DNA of 64,000 nucleotides from Streptomyces kronopolitis (GTDB lineage: Bacteria; Actinomycetota; Actinomycetes; Streptomycetales; Streptomycetaceae): assembly GCF_014646275.1 (NCBI RefSeq), contig NZ_BMND01000022.1, positions 1-64,000 of the forward strand, given 5' to 3'. The notes beneath the pieces are model-generated. The model saw nothing but the letters and a program-made list of their open reading frames with translations, was not told where the DNA came from and made no database searches. Positions 17,699 through 24,380 of the stretch are shown piece after piece. The position numbers and the translations under genes are program-made. Position 1 is the first letter of the stretch. Each line of letters begins with the position of its first letter.

Positions 17699-18888
17699 CA
17701 CCGCTCCCCTCTGGGCAGGCCGAGCACACGCTCGGCGATGATGTTGCGCTGGATCTCGTCCGAACCGCCGTAGAGGGTGTCGGCCCGGGTGAAGAGGAAC
17801 AGCCGCTGCCACGCGTCGAGCGCGTACGGCTCCCGCGCGCTCCAGTCGACCGGCCCCAGCGCGGCCGCGGCGCCCCGCACCCGCATCGCCAGCTCCCCGA
17901 GCCGCTGGTGCCAGCCGCCCCACAGCAGCTTGGCGACGCTCGGCGCACCGGCGTCCCCGGCCGCGCCCAGGGTCCGCAGCGCGTTCCAGCGCATGACCCG
18001 CAACTCGGCCCACTGGGACAGGAGTTGCTCGCGCAGCACCGGATCGCGGAGCGTCCCGCACCGGACCGCGGCGGCGAGCACCGCGGACAGCTCGGCGGCG
18101 AACCCGATCTGCTGCACCAGCGTGGACACCCCCCGCTCACACGCCAGCAGCCCCATCGCGACCCGCCAGCCGGCCCCTTCCCCGCCGACCACGTGCCCGG
18201 CCACCGCGCCGTCGAAGAACACCTCGTTGAACTCCGCCGTCCCGGACATCTGGCGGATCGGCCGCACCTCGATCCGCCCCGGCTGGTCCATCGCCACCAG
18301 CAGGAAGGACAGCCCCCGGTGCCGCCGCTCGCCCGGATCGGTGCGCGCCAGCACGAAGCACCAGTCGGCCTCCCGGGCCAGCGAGGTCCAGATCTTCTGC
18401 CCGGTGACGCGGTACCCGGTGCCGTCGCGGACCGCCACCGTCCGCAGCGCCGCCAGGTCCGAGCCCGCGTCCGGCTCGCTGTAGCCCTGGCACCACAGCT
18501 CCTCGCCCCGGGCGATGGGCGGCAGGAACCGCCGCCGCTGCGCCTCGTCGCCGTGCGCGAGCAGCGTCGGCGCGAGCAGGTTCTCCCCGATGTGCCCCAC
18601 CCGCCCCGGCGCCCGGGCGCGCGCGTACTCCTCGGCCCAGACGACCTGCCGGGTCAGGCTCACCGGCCGGCTGCCGTACGCGCCCTCCGGGCAGTCCCAC
18701 CCGAGCCCGATCCATCCCCCGGCCCCGAGTTCCCGCTCCCAGGCCCGGCGCACCGCGGCCCCCTCGTGCTCGCTGCCGGGTCCGCCGCGCCCCGCCCACT
18801 CGGCGTACGGCCCCACCAGATGACTCCCGAGCCAGCCCCGGGCCTCCGCCCGGAATTGGTCGTCCGCATGCCCGAAACCGAAGTCCAC
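17698..18888 (-). CDS. Acyl-CoA dehydrogenase, large-subunit class
   Basis: 396 residues with the standard three-domain fold. WCQGYSEPDAGSDLAALRT and GYRVTGQKIWTSLAREADWC form the flavin/substrate middle domain, and the C-terminus ends GGSDEIQRNIIAERVLGLPRG, which binds the FAD of the neighbouring subunit. The type matches FadE27/FadE29-like subunits that need a partner carrying the VHGGxGFTWE segment. The likely partner is the gene at 3285-4616, the only unpaired one (inference). The start GTG at 18888 follows GGGGAGGG; a longer frame to 19098 runs into the SDR gene and is rejected. Confidence 0.9.
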   Translation of the reverse strand: MDFGFGHADDQFRAEARGWLGSHLVGPYAEWAGRGGPGSEHEGAAVRRAWERELGAGGWIGLGWDCPEGAYGSRPVSLTRQVVWAEEYARARAPGRVGHIGENLLAPTLLAHGDEAQRRRFLPPIARGEELWCQGYSEPDAGSDLAALRTVAVRDGTGYRVTGQKIWTSLAREADWCFVLARTDPGERRHRGLSFLLVAMDQPGRIEVRPIRQMSGTAEFNEVFFDGAVAGHVVGGEGAGWRVAMGLLACERGVSTLVQQIGFAAELSAVLAAAVRCGTLRDPVLREQLLSQWAELRVMRWNALRTLGAAGDAGAPSVAKLLWGGWHQRLGELAMRVRGAAAALGPVDWSAREPYALDAWQRLFLFTRADTLYGGSDEIQRNIIAERVLGLPRGER

Positions 18889-18958
18889 GCCGCCCTCCCC
18901 ACGCACCCACCGCCGACCGCCCCCGCACGGGCCCCATCTGCCGCTTCGGCCCCACCCG

Positions 18959-19867
18959 TTACCGGTTGGGCCGCTCCTTGGCCGCGGCCGCGGCGGCCAT
19001 CCGCGACAGCTGCGCCAGCATCGGCATCGGATCGGTGCCCACCGACCCCGGCAGCACGTCCGCCACCCGCTCCGGCGTCCACCCGCCCTCGTCGGCATAT
19101 ACGGAGCGCAGCTCCCTCGGCTGCGCCCATACGGCGATCTTGGGCCCGGCCACGGTGTAGACCTGCCCGGTGATCTCCCGGGCCCGCTCGCTCAGCAGGT
19201 AGACGACCAGCGCCGCCACGTCCTCCGGCTCGCCGATCTCCGTCAGCTCCATCGGCACGTTCGCCGACATCCGCGTGCGCGCGACGGGCGCCACCGCGTT
19301 GGCCGTCACCCCGTACTTGTGCAGGCCCAGCGCGGCGCTGCGCACCAGCGAGATGATCCCGCCCTTCGCGGAGGCGTAGTTGGCCTGCGACACCGAGCCC
19401 TGGTGGTTGCCGCTGGTGAACCCCAGCAGGGTGCCCGACCCCTGGCGGCGCATCACCGCCGAGGCCGCCCGGAAGAGCGTGAACGTCCCCTTCAGATGGG
19501 TGGCGACGACCGGGTCCCACTCCTCCTCGGACATGTTGAACAGCATCCGCTCGCGCAGGATCCCGGCCACGCACACCACACCGTCGATCGCCCCGTACTG
19601 CGCCAGCGCGGTGTCCACGATCCGCTGGCCGCCGGCCATGGTGGACACGTCGTCGGCGACCGCGGCCGCCTCGCCCCCCGCCGCCCGGATCTCCTTGACC
19701 ACGGCCTCGGCGACCTCGCTGCTCGGCTCACCGCCCGCGATGGAGACGCCGTAGTCGTTGACGACCACCCGTGCGCCCTGTGCCGCGCAGGCCAGCGCCA
19801 CCGCCCGGCCGATGCCCCGGCCCGCCCCCGTGACCGCGATCACCTTGCCGGCCAAGAAGTTCCCCAT
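18959..19867 (-). CDS. Short-chain dehydrogenase/reductase, hydroxysteroid/MFE-2-like
   Basis: 302 residues. The NAD(P) motif TGAGRGIG is at about 14-21, followed by ARVVVNDYG, a sequence seen in peroxisomal multifunctional-enzyme/HSD17B4-like SDRs. The catalytic Ser is near GFTSGNHQG, and the active-site Tyr/Lys are in NYASAK. It is longer than classic FabG because of a 45-residue C-terminal extension; I recall a mycobacterial cholesterol-regulon SDR (Rv3548c) of similar length. It would oxidise a 3-hydroxyacyl-CoA or ring hydroxyl. The ATG at 19867 follows GGGAGGGG. First gene of an operon with the dehydrogenase and ADH; 70 bp separates it from the next. Confidence 0.88.
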   Translation of the reverse strand: MGNFLAGKVIAVTGAGRGIGRAVALACAAQGARVVVNDYGVSIAGGEPSSEVAEAVVKEIRAAGGEAAAVADDVSTMAGGQRIVDTALAQYGAIDGVVCVAGILRERMLFNMSEEEWDPVVATHLKGTFTLFRAASAVMRRQGSGTLLGFTSGNHQGSVSQANYASAKGGIISLVRSAALGLHKYGVTANAVAPVARTRMSANVPMELTEIGEPEDVAALVVYLLSERAREITGQVYTVAGPKIAVWAQPRELRSVYADEGGWTPERVADVLPGSVGTDPMPMLAQLSRMAAAAAAKERPNR

Positions 19868-19888
19868 GCCCAGCCCCTCCCACAGTTT

Positions 19889-19903
19889 CTGACGGACCGT
19901 TAG
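19889..19903. promoter_or_regulatory. Regulon operator site 7
   Basis: CTGACG-GAC-CGTTAG, 11 of 12 arm positions, 21 bp upstream of the SDR start and 71 bp upstream of the divergent cyclase-family gene, so one site could control both. Confidence 0.78.
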
Positions 19904-19974
19904 ATTTTTGAGCAGACCCGGTACGAACACAAGACCCCGGGCCGAACGGACCCCGCCGCCCCGAGGAGGGCCTG

Positions 19975-20901
19975 ATGCCCCTGCCGCAGGAGTTCCACGA
20001 CATCGCCGCACGCGTGAACAACTGGGGGCGCTGGGGGGCGGACGACGAGATCGGCACCCTCAACCTGATCACCGGCCGGGTCGTACGGGAGGCCGCCGCC
20101 TGCGTCCGCAGCGGCCGCCGCGTCCCGCTCGCCCTGCCGCTCCGCCAGGACGGCGTGCAGACCGGCGCGATCCCCGGCCGGGTCAACCCGCTGCACACCA
20201 TGACCGCCGTCAACCACGAGATCTTCGGCCCCGGCACCGTCGCGACCTCGGACGACGCGGTCACCATGGGCCTGCAGTGCGCCACCCACTGGGACGGCCT
20301 GGCCCATGTCTCGCACTCCGGGCGGCTCTACAACGGCCGCCCCGCCCACACGGTCACCGCGCATCTCGGCGCCACCGCCCTCGGCATCGAGCGCGCCACC
20401 CCGATCGTCTCCCGCGGCGTCCTGCTGGACGTGGCCCGCGCCCACGGCACCGACCGGCTGCCCCCCGGCCACGCCGTCACCCCGGAGGACCTGGACGCCG
20501 CCGAGGAACTGGCGCGCACCGCGGTCCGGCCCGGCGACATCGTCCTCGTACGGACCGGCCAGCTGCGGCACTACCTGGACGGCGACCGCCAGGCGTACGC
20601 CTTCCCGTCACCCGGCCTGTCGCTGCGCACCCCGGAATGGTTCCGGGCGCGCGATGTCGCGGCGGTCGCCAACGACACCCTGACCTTCGAGATCTTCCCG
20701 CCGGAGATCGAGGACCTGTGGATGCCGGTGCACGCCCTCCATCTGGTCGAGATGGGCATGCCGCAGGGCCAGAACTGGAATCTGGAGGAGCTGTCCGCGG
20801 CCTGCGCGGAGGCGGGGCGCGGCGCGTTCTTCTTGTCCGCGACGGCCGAGCCCTTCGTCGGCGGGACCGGCGCACCGGTCGCGCCGGTGGCGGTGCTCTG
20901 A
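19975..20901 (+). CDS. Cyclase-family metal hydrolase (kynurenine-formamidase fold)
   Basis: 308 residues. The family's metal motif appears as CATHWDGLAHVSHSG (about 101-115), a variant of HxGTHxDxPxH, and a second conserved His region follows in the C-terminal half (PVHALHLVEMGMPQG). Members hydrolyse amide, lactone or cyclic acyl bonds with Mn/Zn. It might open a ring lactone or cyclic intermediate of the pathway; this is inferred from shared regulation only. The ATG at 19975 follows GAGGAGGG. Confidence 0.87.
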   Translation: MPLPQEFHDIAARVNNWGRWGADDEIGTLNLITGRVVREAAACVRSGRRVPLALPLRQDGVQTGAIPGRVNPLHTMTAVNHEIFGPGTVATSDDAVTMGLQCATHWDGLAHVSHSGRLYNGRPAHTVTAHLGATALGIERATPIVSRGVLLDVARAHGTDRLPPGHAVTPEDLDAAEELARTAVRPGDIVLVRTGQLRHYLDGDRQAYAFPSPGLSLRTPEWFRARDVAAVANDTLTFEIFPPEIEDLWMPVHALHLVEMGMPQGQNWNLEELSAACAEAGRGAFFLSATAEPFVGGTGAPVAPVAVL

Positions 20902-20968
20902 AGCGGCCGCGCCGGGGCACCCTCCGCGCCGGGGTGAGCGGCGCGGGTGGGTGCCGGCCCGCGCGCGT

Positions 20969-21454
20969 CTACGCCTGGTGGGTCACGGCGCGCGGCGCCG
21001 CGTGACGGGGCTCGAAGGTCCCCAGATCGGCCCCCGCCGCCATCAGCAGCGGCTGGCCGCGGTCCACCTCGCACCAGATGCGCTTGCCGGTGCCCTCCTG
21101 CTGCCAGCCCCACCGGTCGGCCAGGCCGTCGACCAGCTCCAGGCCGCGGCCGTTGGTGTCGTCGCCCTCGGCGTGCCGCTGGCGCGGCGGGCGGCCGCTG
21201 GCGTCCGCGACCTCGACCCGTACGGTGCCCACCACGGCGCCCGACCCGGAGAAGCACATCCGGAGCACGGCCGACGCGCCGGTGTGGACCACTGCATTGG
21301 TGACGAGTTCGGAGATCAGCAGGATCAGCGTCTCCGCCACCGGCTCATCGACCCCTATACCCGAGCCCACGAGCCGCGACCGGGCCCATCGCCGAGCCCG
21401 CCCCACCTCCGCGGGGTCGGGTCGTACGTCCAACTGCACCTGAAGCACCTGCAC
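20969..21454 (-). CDS. Anti-sigma-type ATP-binding protein (HATPase_c, RsbW-like)
   Basis: 161 residues. The GHKL ATPase core shows the N box ELVTNAVVHTGASA (about 49-62), the G1 box VEVADASGRPP and the G2 region GRGLELVDGLADRWGW. Streptomyces has dozens of these stand-alone RsbW-like kinases; they may phosphorylate anti-anti-sigma factors or act beside WhiJ/BldB-type regulators. No cognate XRE regulator or DUF397 gene is adjacent. The start is a GTG at 21454 with a weak ribosome-binding site. A 17-bp palindrome at 21591 lies in its upstream region. Confidence 0.87.
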   Translation of the reverse strand: MQVLQVQLDVRPDPAEVGRARRWARSRLVGSGIGVDEPVAETLILLISELVTNAVVHTGASAVLRMCFSGSGAVVGTVRVEVADASGRPPRQRHAEGDDTNGRGLELVDGLADRWGWQQEGTGKRIWCEVDRGQPLLMAAGADLGTFEPRHAAPRAVTHQA

Positions 21455-21923
21455 CGCTCACACCATCCGAACCGGCGGAAACATCGCCTCGCGCCTCCAC
21501 GGAGTCACGGTGCGTGACCCCGGTGGAGCACAGCATGGTTGACGTTGAGTCACCCCAACAAGCGCTTCGGGCATATTCCAGCGCAAGGGAGTATGCATCC
21601 TGCATACTGTGCGACGCACTTTGCGGGGAGTCGAACAAGGGGGGCGACCGGGCCCACGCCTTGGGCGGGCGGCGCGCAGTCCGTCACCCGGAGCCGTCGC
21701 CACGACGACACCGGGTTCGTTGCGCCTCAGAACCACTCGCACCCAACGGAGCGTACCCGAGCGGAACGCCGACTCCCCCCTGTGACGAGTCACGCCTAGG
21801 ACACAACCCGATATCGACCCTCCGTGACCACTTCTGCGTAGTGAGTCCGGCATTTCGCGCAGAGGTTGCCAGAGTCTGACTTCCGCCCCTCCCGGCACCG
21901 CCGTCACCGCCCCACCCCCGCCG
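21455..21923. other. Intergenic region with promoter-like A+T patch
   Basis: 470 bp between two leftward genes. It holds the palindrome at 21591-21607 and A+T-richer DNA around 21535-21620. A leftward frame starting near 21638 overlaps the ATPase start and has no ribosome-binding site or domain, so I leave it out. Confidence 0.5.
21591..21607. promoter_or_regulatory. 17-bp palindrome upstream of the anti-sigma-type ATPase gene
   Basis: GTATGCA-TCC-TGCATAC, perfect 7-bp arms with a 3-bp spacer, 137 bp upstream of the GTG at 21454. It is different from the catabolic operator. It is a likely dimeric-repressor site; the protein is unknown. Confidence 0.5.
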
Positions 21924-22910
21924 TCAGGTGATCAAGCCTGCTGCCAGCAGTTCTTCCGCCTCGCCGGCGGTGCCCCAGCACTCCGCCCGCAGCCAGGCCC
22001 GCTTGAGGTGCAGATGGACATCGGCCTCCCAGGTGAAGCCCATCCCTCCGTGGACCTGCACACAGTCCCGTGCGTTGCGCACCGCGGCCTCGTCGGCCAG
22101 CAACTTCGCCCCGGTGACATCGAGATCACCCTCCGTGACCGATGCCGCGTAGACCGCACACCGGGCCATCTCCGCCCGTACCAGCATCTGCGCGCAGAGG
22201 TGCTTGACCGCCTGGAACGAGCCGACGGGGGCGCCGAACTGCTCGCGCCGGCGGGCGTGGGCGACCGCCAGCTCGACCGTCCGGGCCGCACTGCCCAGCT
22301 GCTGGGCAGCGGTGAGCAGGGCGGCCTCGCGGCGCAGTCGCGAGGCGTCCAGCGCGAGGGCTTCGGCGCGCGGCAGCCCCGTGACGCGGGCGAGCGGGGT
22401 CAGCGGATCGACGGAGGCAAAGGGGGCGCAGGACACCCGCTCCGCCGCGCTACGGCACACACCGGCCGTGCGCCCCCGTGCGCCCCCACCCACGCCGTCG
22501 CGGCACTCCGTGCCGGTCTCCACCAAGATCAACTCATCGCAGGCGGCCGGGTGTTCCCACAGCACCGGCTCCCGCCCGCCCTCGCACAGCCCGACGATCT
22601 TCTCCCCGGACGCGACCCCGTCCACCACCCCGGCCAGCAGCTGGCACGCCACCACCGGTCCGGGCAGCAGCGCCCGCCCGGTCTCCTCCAGGACCAGCAC
22701 CGCCTCCGGCAGCCCCAGCCCCACCCCGCCGGCCTCCTCAGGCAGCCGCAGCGCGAAGAACCCGGCCGCGCCCAGCTCCCGCCACAGCGCACGGTCCGGC
22801 GCCGGGTCACCGACCGCGGCCCGCAGCCGGTCCGGCCCGAACCGCTTGGCCAGCAGCTCCCGGGCGGCCCGCCGCAACGCCCGCTGGTCCTCGGTGAGTT
22901 GGAAGTCCAC
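21924..22910 (-). CDS. Acyl-CoA dehydrogenase, FadE28-type small subunit
   Basis: 328 residues, short for the family. It begins FQLTEDQRALRRAARELLAKRFGPD, has ALLTAAQQLGSAARTVELAVAHARRREQFGAPVGSFQAVKHLC, and ends with VHGGMGFTWEADVHLHLKRAW. In steroid degraders FadE28-like proteins of this size form an alpha2beta2 enzyme with a FadE29-like partner, which here is the gene immediately upstream (7-bp gap). The middle part near 130-180 is divergent and Gly/Arg-rich. The start GTG at 22910 sits after AAGGGGCGG; longer frames overlap the upstream gene. Confidence 0.9.
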   Translation of the reverse strand: MDFQLTEDQRALRRAARELLAKRFGPDRLRAAVGDPAPDRALWRELGAAGFFALRLPEEAGGVGLGLPEAVLVLEETGRALLPGPVVACQLLAGVVDGVASGEKIVGLCEGGREPVLWEHPAACDELILVETGTECRDGVGGGARGRTAGVCRSAAERVSCAPFASVDPLTPLARVTGLPRAEALALDASRLRREAALLTAAQQLGSAARTVELAVAHARRREQFGAPVGSFQAVKHLCAQMLVRAEMARCAVYAASVTEGDLDVTGAKLLADEAAVRNARDCVQVHGGMGFTWEADVHLHLKRAWLRAECWGTAGEAEELLAAGLIT

Positions 22911-22917
22911 CGGCCGG

Positions 22918-24093
22918 TCACCGCCCCTTCGGCAGGCCGAGGATCCGCTCGGCGACGATGTTGCGCTGGATCTGCGAGGTGCCGGCCGCGATGGTGTACG
23001 AGAGGGACGACAGCCGGCCGGCCACCCACTCGTGGTCCGCGTCCAGCGCACCGGCCCCCAGCACCTCGGCCGCCGCGTCGTACAGCTCCTGGCGGGCGTG
23101 CGAGTAGCGCAACTTGAAGACGGAGCCGCCGGTCCCCGGGACGCCCCCGCCCCCACCGCCGGGCGGCCGGGCGGCGGCCGCCTCGCTCACGTTCCACTGG
23201 GTCAGCCGCCACAGCGCCGCGAACTCCGCGTGCAGCCGGCCCAGCCGGCGGCGCAGCACGGCGTCGTCCCAGCGGCCGTTGTCGCGGGCCGTGCGGGCGA
23301 GGGCGCCGAGCATCCGGCGGCACGCCACCACCTCGCCGACGAAGGCGGTGCCACGCTCGAAGGACAGCGTCACCATCGTCACCCGCCAGCCGTCGTTCTC
23401 CGCGCCGACCCGGTGGCTGATCGGCACCCGGACCTCGTCGAGGAACATCTCGGCGAACTCCGCCGAGCCGGCGAGGGTGCGCAGCGGCCGGACCGTCACC
23501 CCCGGGGCGTCCATGGGCATCGCCAGCCAGCTGATGCCGCGGTGCCGGGGCGCGTCCGGGTCGGTGCGGACGAGGAGTTCGCACCAGTCGGCGACCTCGG
23601 CGTGCGAGGTCCACAGCTTGGTGCCGCTGACGACGTAGTGGTCCCCGTCGCGCACCGCCGTGGTGCGCAGCGCGGCGAGGTCGGAGCCGGCGTCCGGTTC
23701 GCTGAAGCCCTGGCACCAGATCTCGTCGCCGCGCAGGATCGGCGGCAGCCAGCGGGCCCGCTGCTCCGCGCTCCCCTCGGCGGCGACGGTCGGCCCGGCG
23801 TGCAGCAGCCCGACGAAGTTCGCCCCGACATAGGGGGCGCCGGCCCGTTCGGTCTCCTCCAGGAAGATCAGGTGCTGGGTGGGGGTGGCGCCCCGCCCGC
23901 CGGCGTCCTCGGGCCAGTGCAGGCCCGCGTATCCGGCGTCGTACAGCATCCGCTGCCAGGCCGCGTCATACGCCCGCCGGCCGGGCCAGTCGTCCGCCGC
24001 GGGCTTCGCGGGGAGGGCGGGCATCACCTCGCCGAGCCATCGCCGCAGCCGCGCCCGGAAGGCGTCCTCCTCCTCCGTGAAGGTGAGGTCCAT
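22918..24093 (-). CDS. Acyl-CoA dehydrogenase, FadE29-type large subunit
   Basis: 391 residues. LTFTEEEDAFRARLRRWLGE is the N-terminal helix domain, WCQGFSEPDAGSDLAALRTT plus YVVSGTKLWTSHAEVADWC the flavin-contact domain, and GTSQIQRNIVAERILGLPKG the C-terminus. A glycine run (PPGGGGGGVPG, about 306-316) interrupts the C-terminal helical bundle and is unusual. It probably forms a heterotetramer with the following gene, desaturating a short steroid or terpenoid side chain (family-based inference). Two regulon operators and a 32-codon open frame lie upstream. Confidence 0.92.
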   Translation of the reverse strand: MDLTFTEEEDAFRARLRRWLGEVMPALPAKPAADDWPGRRAYDAAWQRMLYDAGYAGLHWPEDAGGRGATPTQHLIFLEETERAGAPYVGANFVGLLHAGPTVAAEGSAEQRARWLPPILRGDEIWCQGFSEPDAGSDLAALRTTAVRDGDHYVVSGTKLWTSHAEVADWCELLVRTDPDAPRHRGISWLAMPMDAPGVTVRPLRTLAGSAEFAEMFLDEVRVPISHRVGAENDGWRVTMVTLSFERGTAFVGEVVACRRMLGALARTARDNGRWDDAVLRRRLGRLHAEFAALWRLTQWNVSEAAAARPPGGGGGGVPGTGGSVFKLRYSHARQELYDAAAEVLGAGALDADHEWVAGRLSSLSYTIAAGTSQIQRNIVAERILGLPKGR

Positions 24094-24100
24094 GGCGCGC

Positions 24101-24199
24101 CTACCGACCGGGGCCCGCGCCGGGCGGGCGGCGGCTCGCGGGCGGGCTCACCAGGTCGTCGGCGCCGGGCAGGCGCGGTGGCTCCATGGGGTTTCCCAT
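24101..24199 (-). CDS. Possible 32-residue leader peptide ahead of the acyl-CoA dehydrogenase operon
   Basis: ATG at 24199 (a second ATG five codons on) runs 32 codons to a TAG at 24101, ending 7 bp before the dehydrogenase ATG. The product begins MGNPMEPPRLPGADDLVSPP and is Pro/Arg-rich with no recognisable domain. GGGGACGACG precedes the first ATG. It could be a translated leader that couples initiation of the operon, or the eroded start of a former gene. Codon bias is not informative at this length. Confidence 0.3.
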   Translation of the reverse strand: MGNPMEPPRLPGADDLVSPPASRRPPGAGPGR

Positions 24200-24248
24200 C
24201 GTCGTCCCCTCACCCCGTGTCCGGCCGGGCCGACAGGCGTCGATGAAA

Positions 24249-24263
24249 CTGACGCTCCGTCAG
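24249..24263. promoter_or_regulatory. Regulon operator site 8
   Basis: CTGACG-CTC-CGTCAG, perfect arms, directly downstream of the probable -10 of the leftward dehydrogenase operon (see 24266-24294), where a bound repressor would block initiation. Confidence 0.85.
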
Positions 24264-24265
24264 AA

Positions 24266-24294
24266 ATAGCTTAACCGCGAGCGCGGCGAGTCAA
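24266..24294 (-). promoter_or_regulatory. Probable promoter of the acyl-CoA dehydrogenase operon
   Basis: Reading leftward, TTGACT (24294-24289) is followed after 17 bp by AGCTAT (24271-24266); TAAGCT two bases earlier is an alternative -10. Operator 8 starts 2 bp beyond, at the expected transcription start. Confidence 0.5.
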
Positions 24295-24326
24295 CAAGAC
24301 GTCGACTCCCCACTGCTGCAAGTGAT

Positions 24327-24341
24327 TTGACGATTCGTCAG
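24327..24341. promoter_or_regulatory. Regulon operator site 9
   Basis: TTGACG-ATT-CGTCAG, 11 of 12 arm positions, 78 bp from operator 8 and upstream of the -35. It lies past the end of the pseudokinase gene, so it can only serve the leftward dehydrogenase operon. Confidence 0.78.
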
Positions 24342-24380
24342 TTACAAGTCTTCGCGAGCGACCCCTCGCACGGACCCGGC

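Noticed and set aside
21345..21638. Small leftward gene upstream of the anti-sigma-type ATPase
   Set aside because: Overlaps the ATPase start by over 100 bp, has no ribosome-binding site and no recognisable domain.
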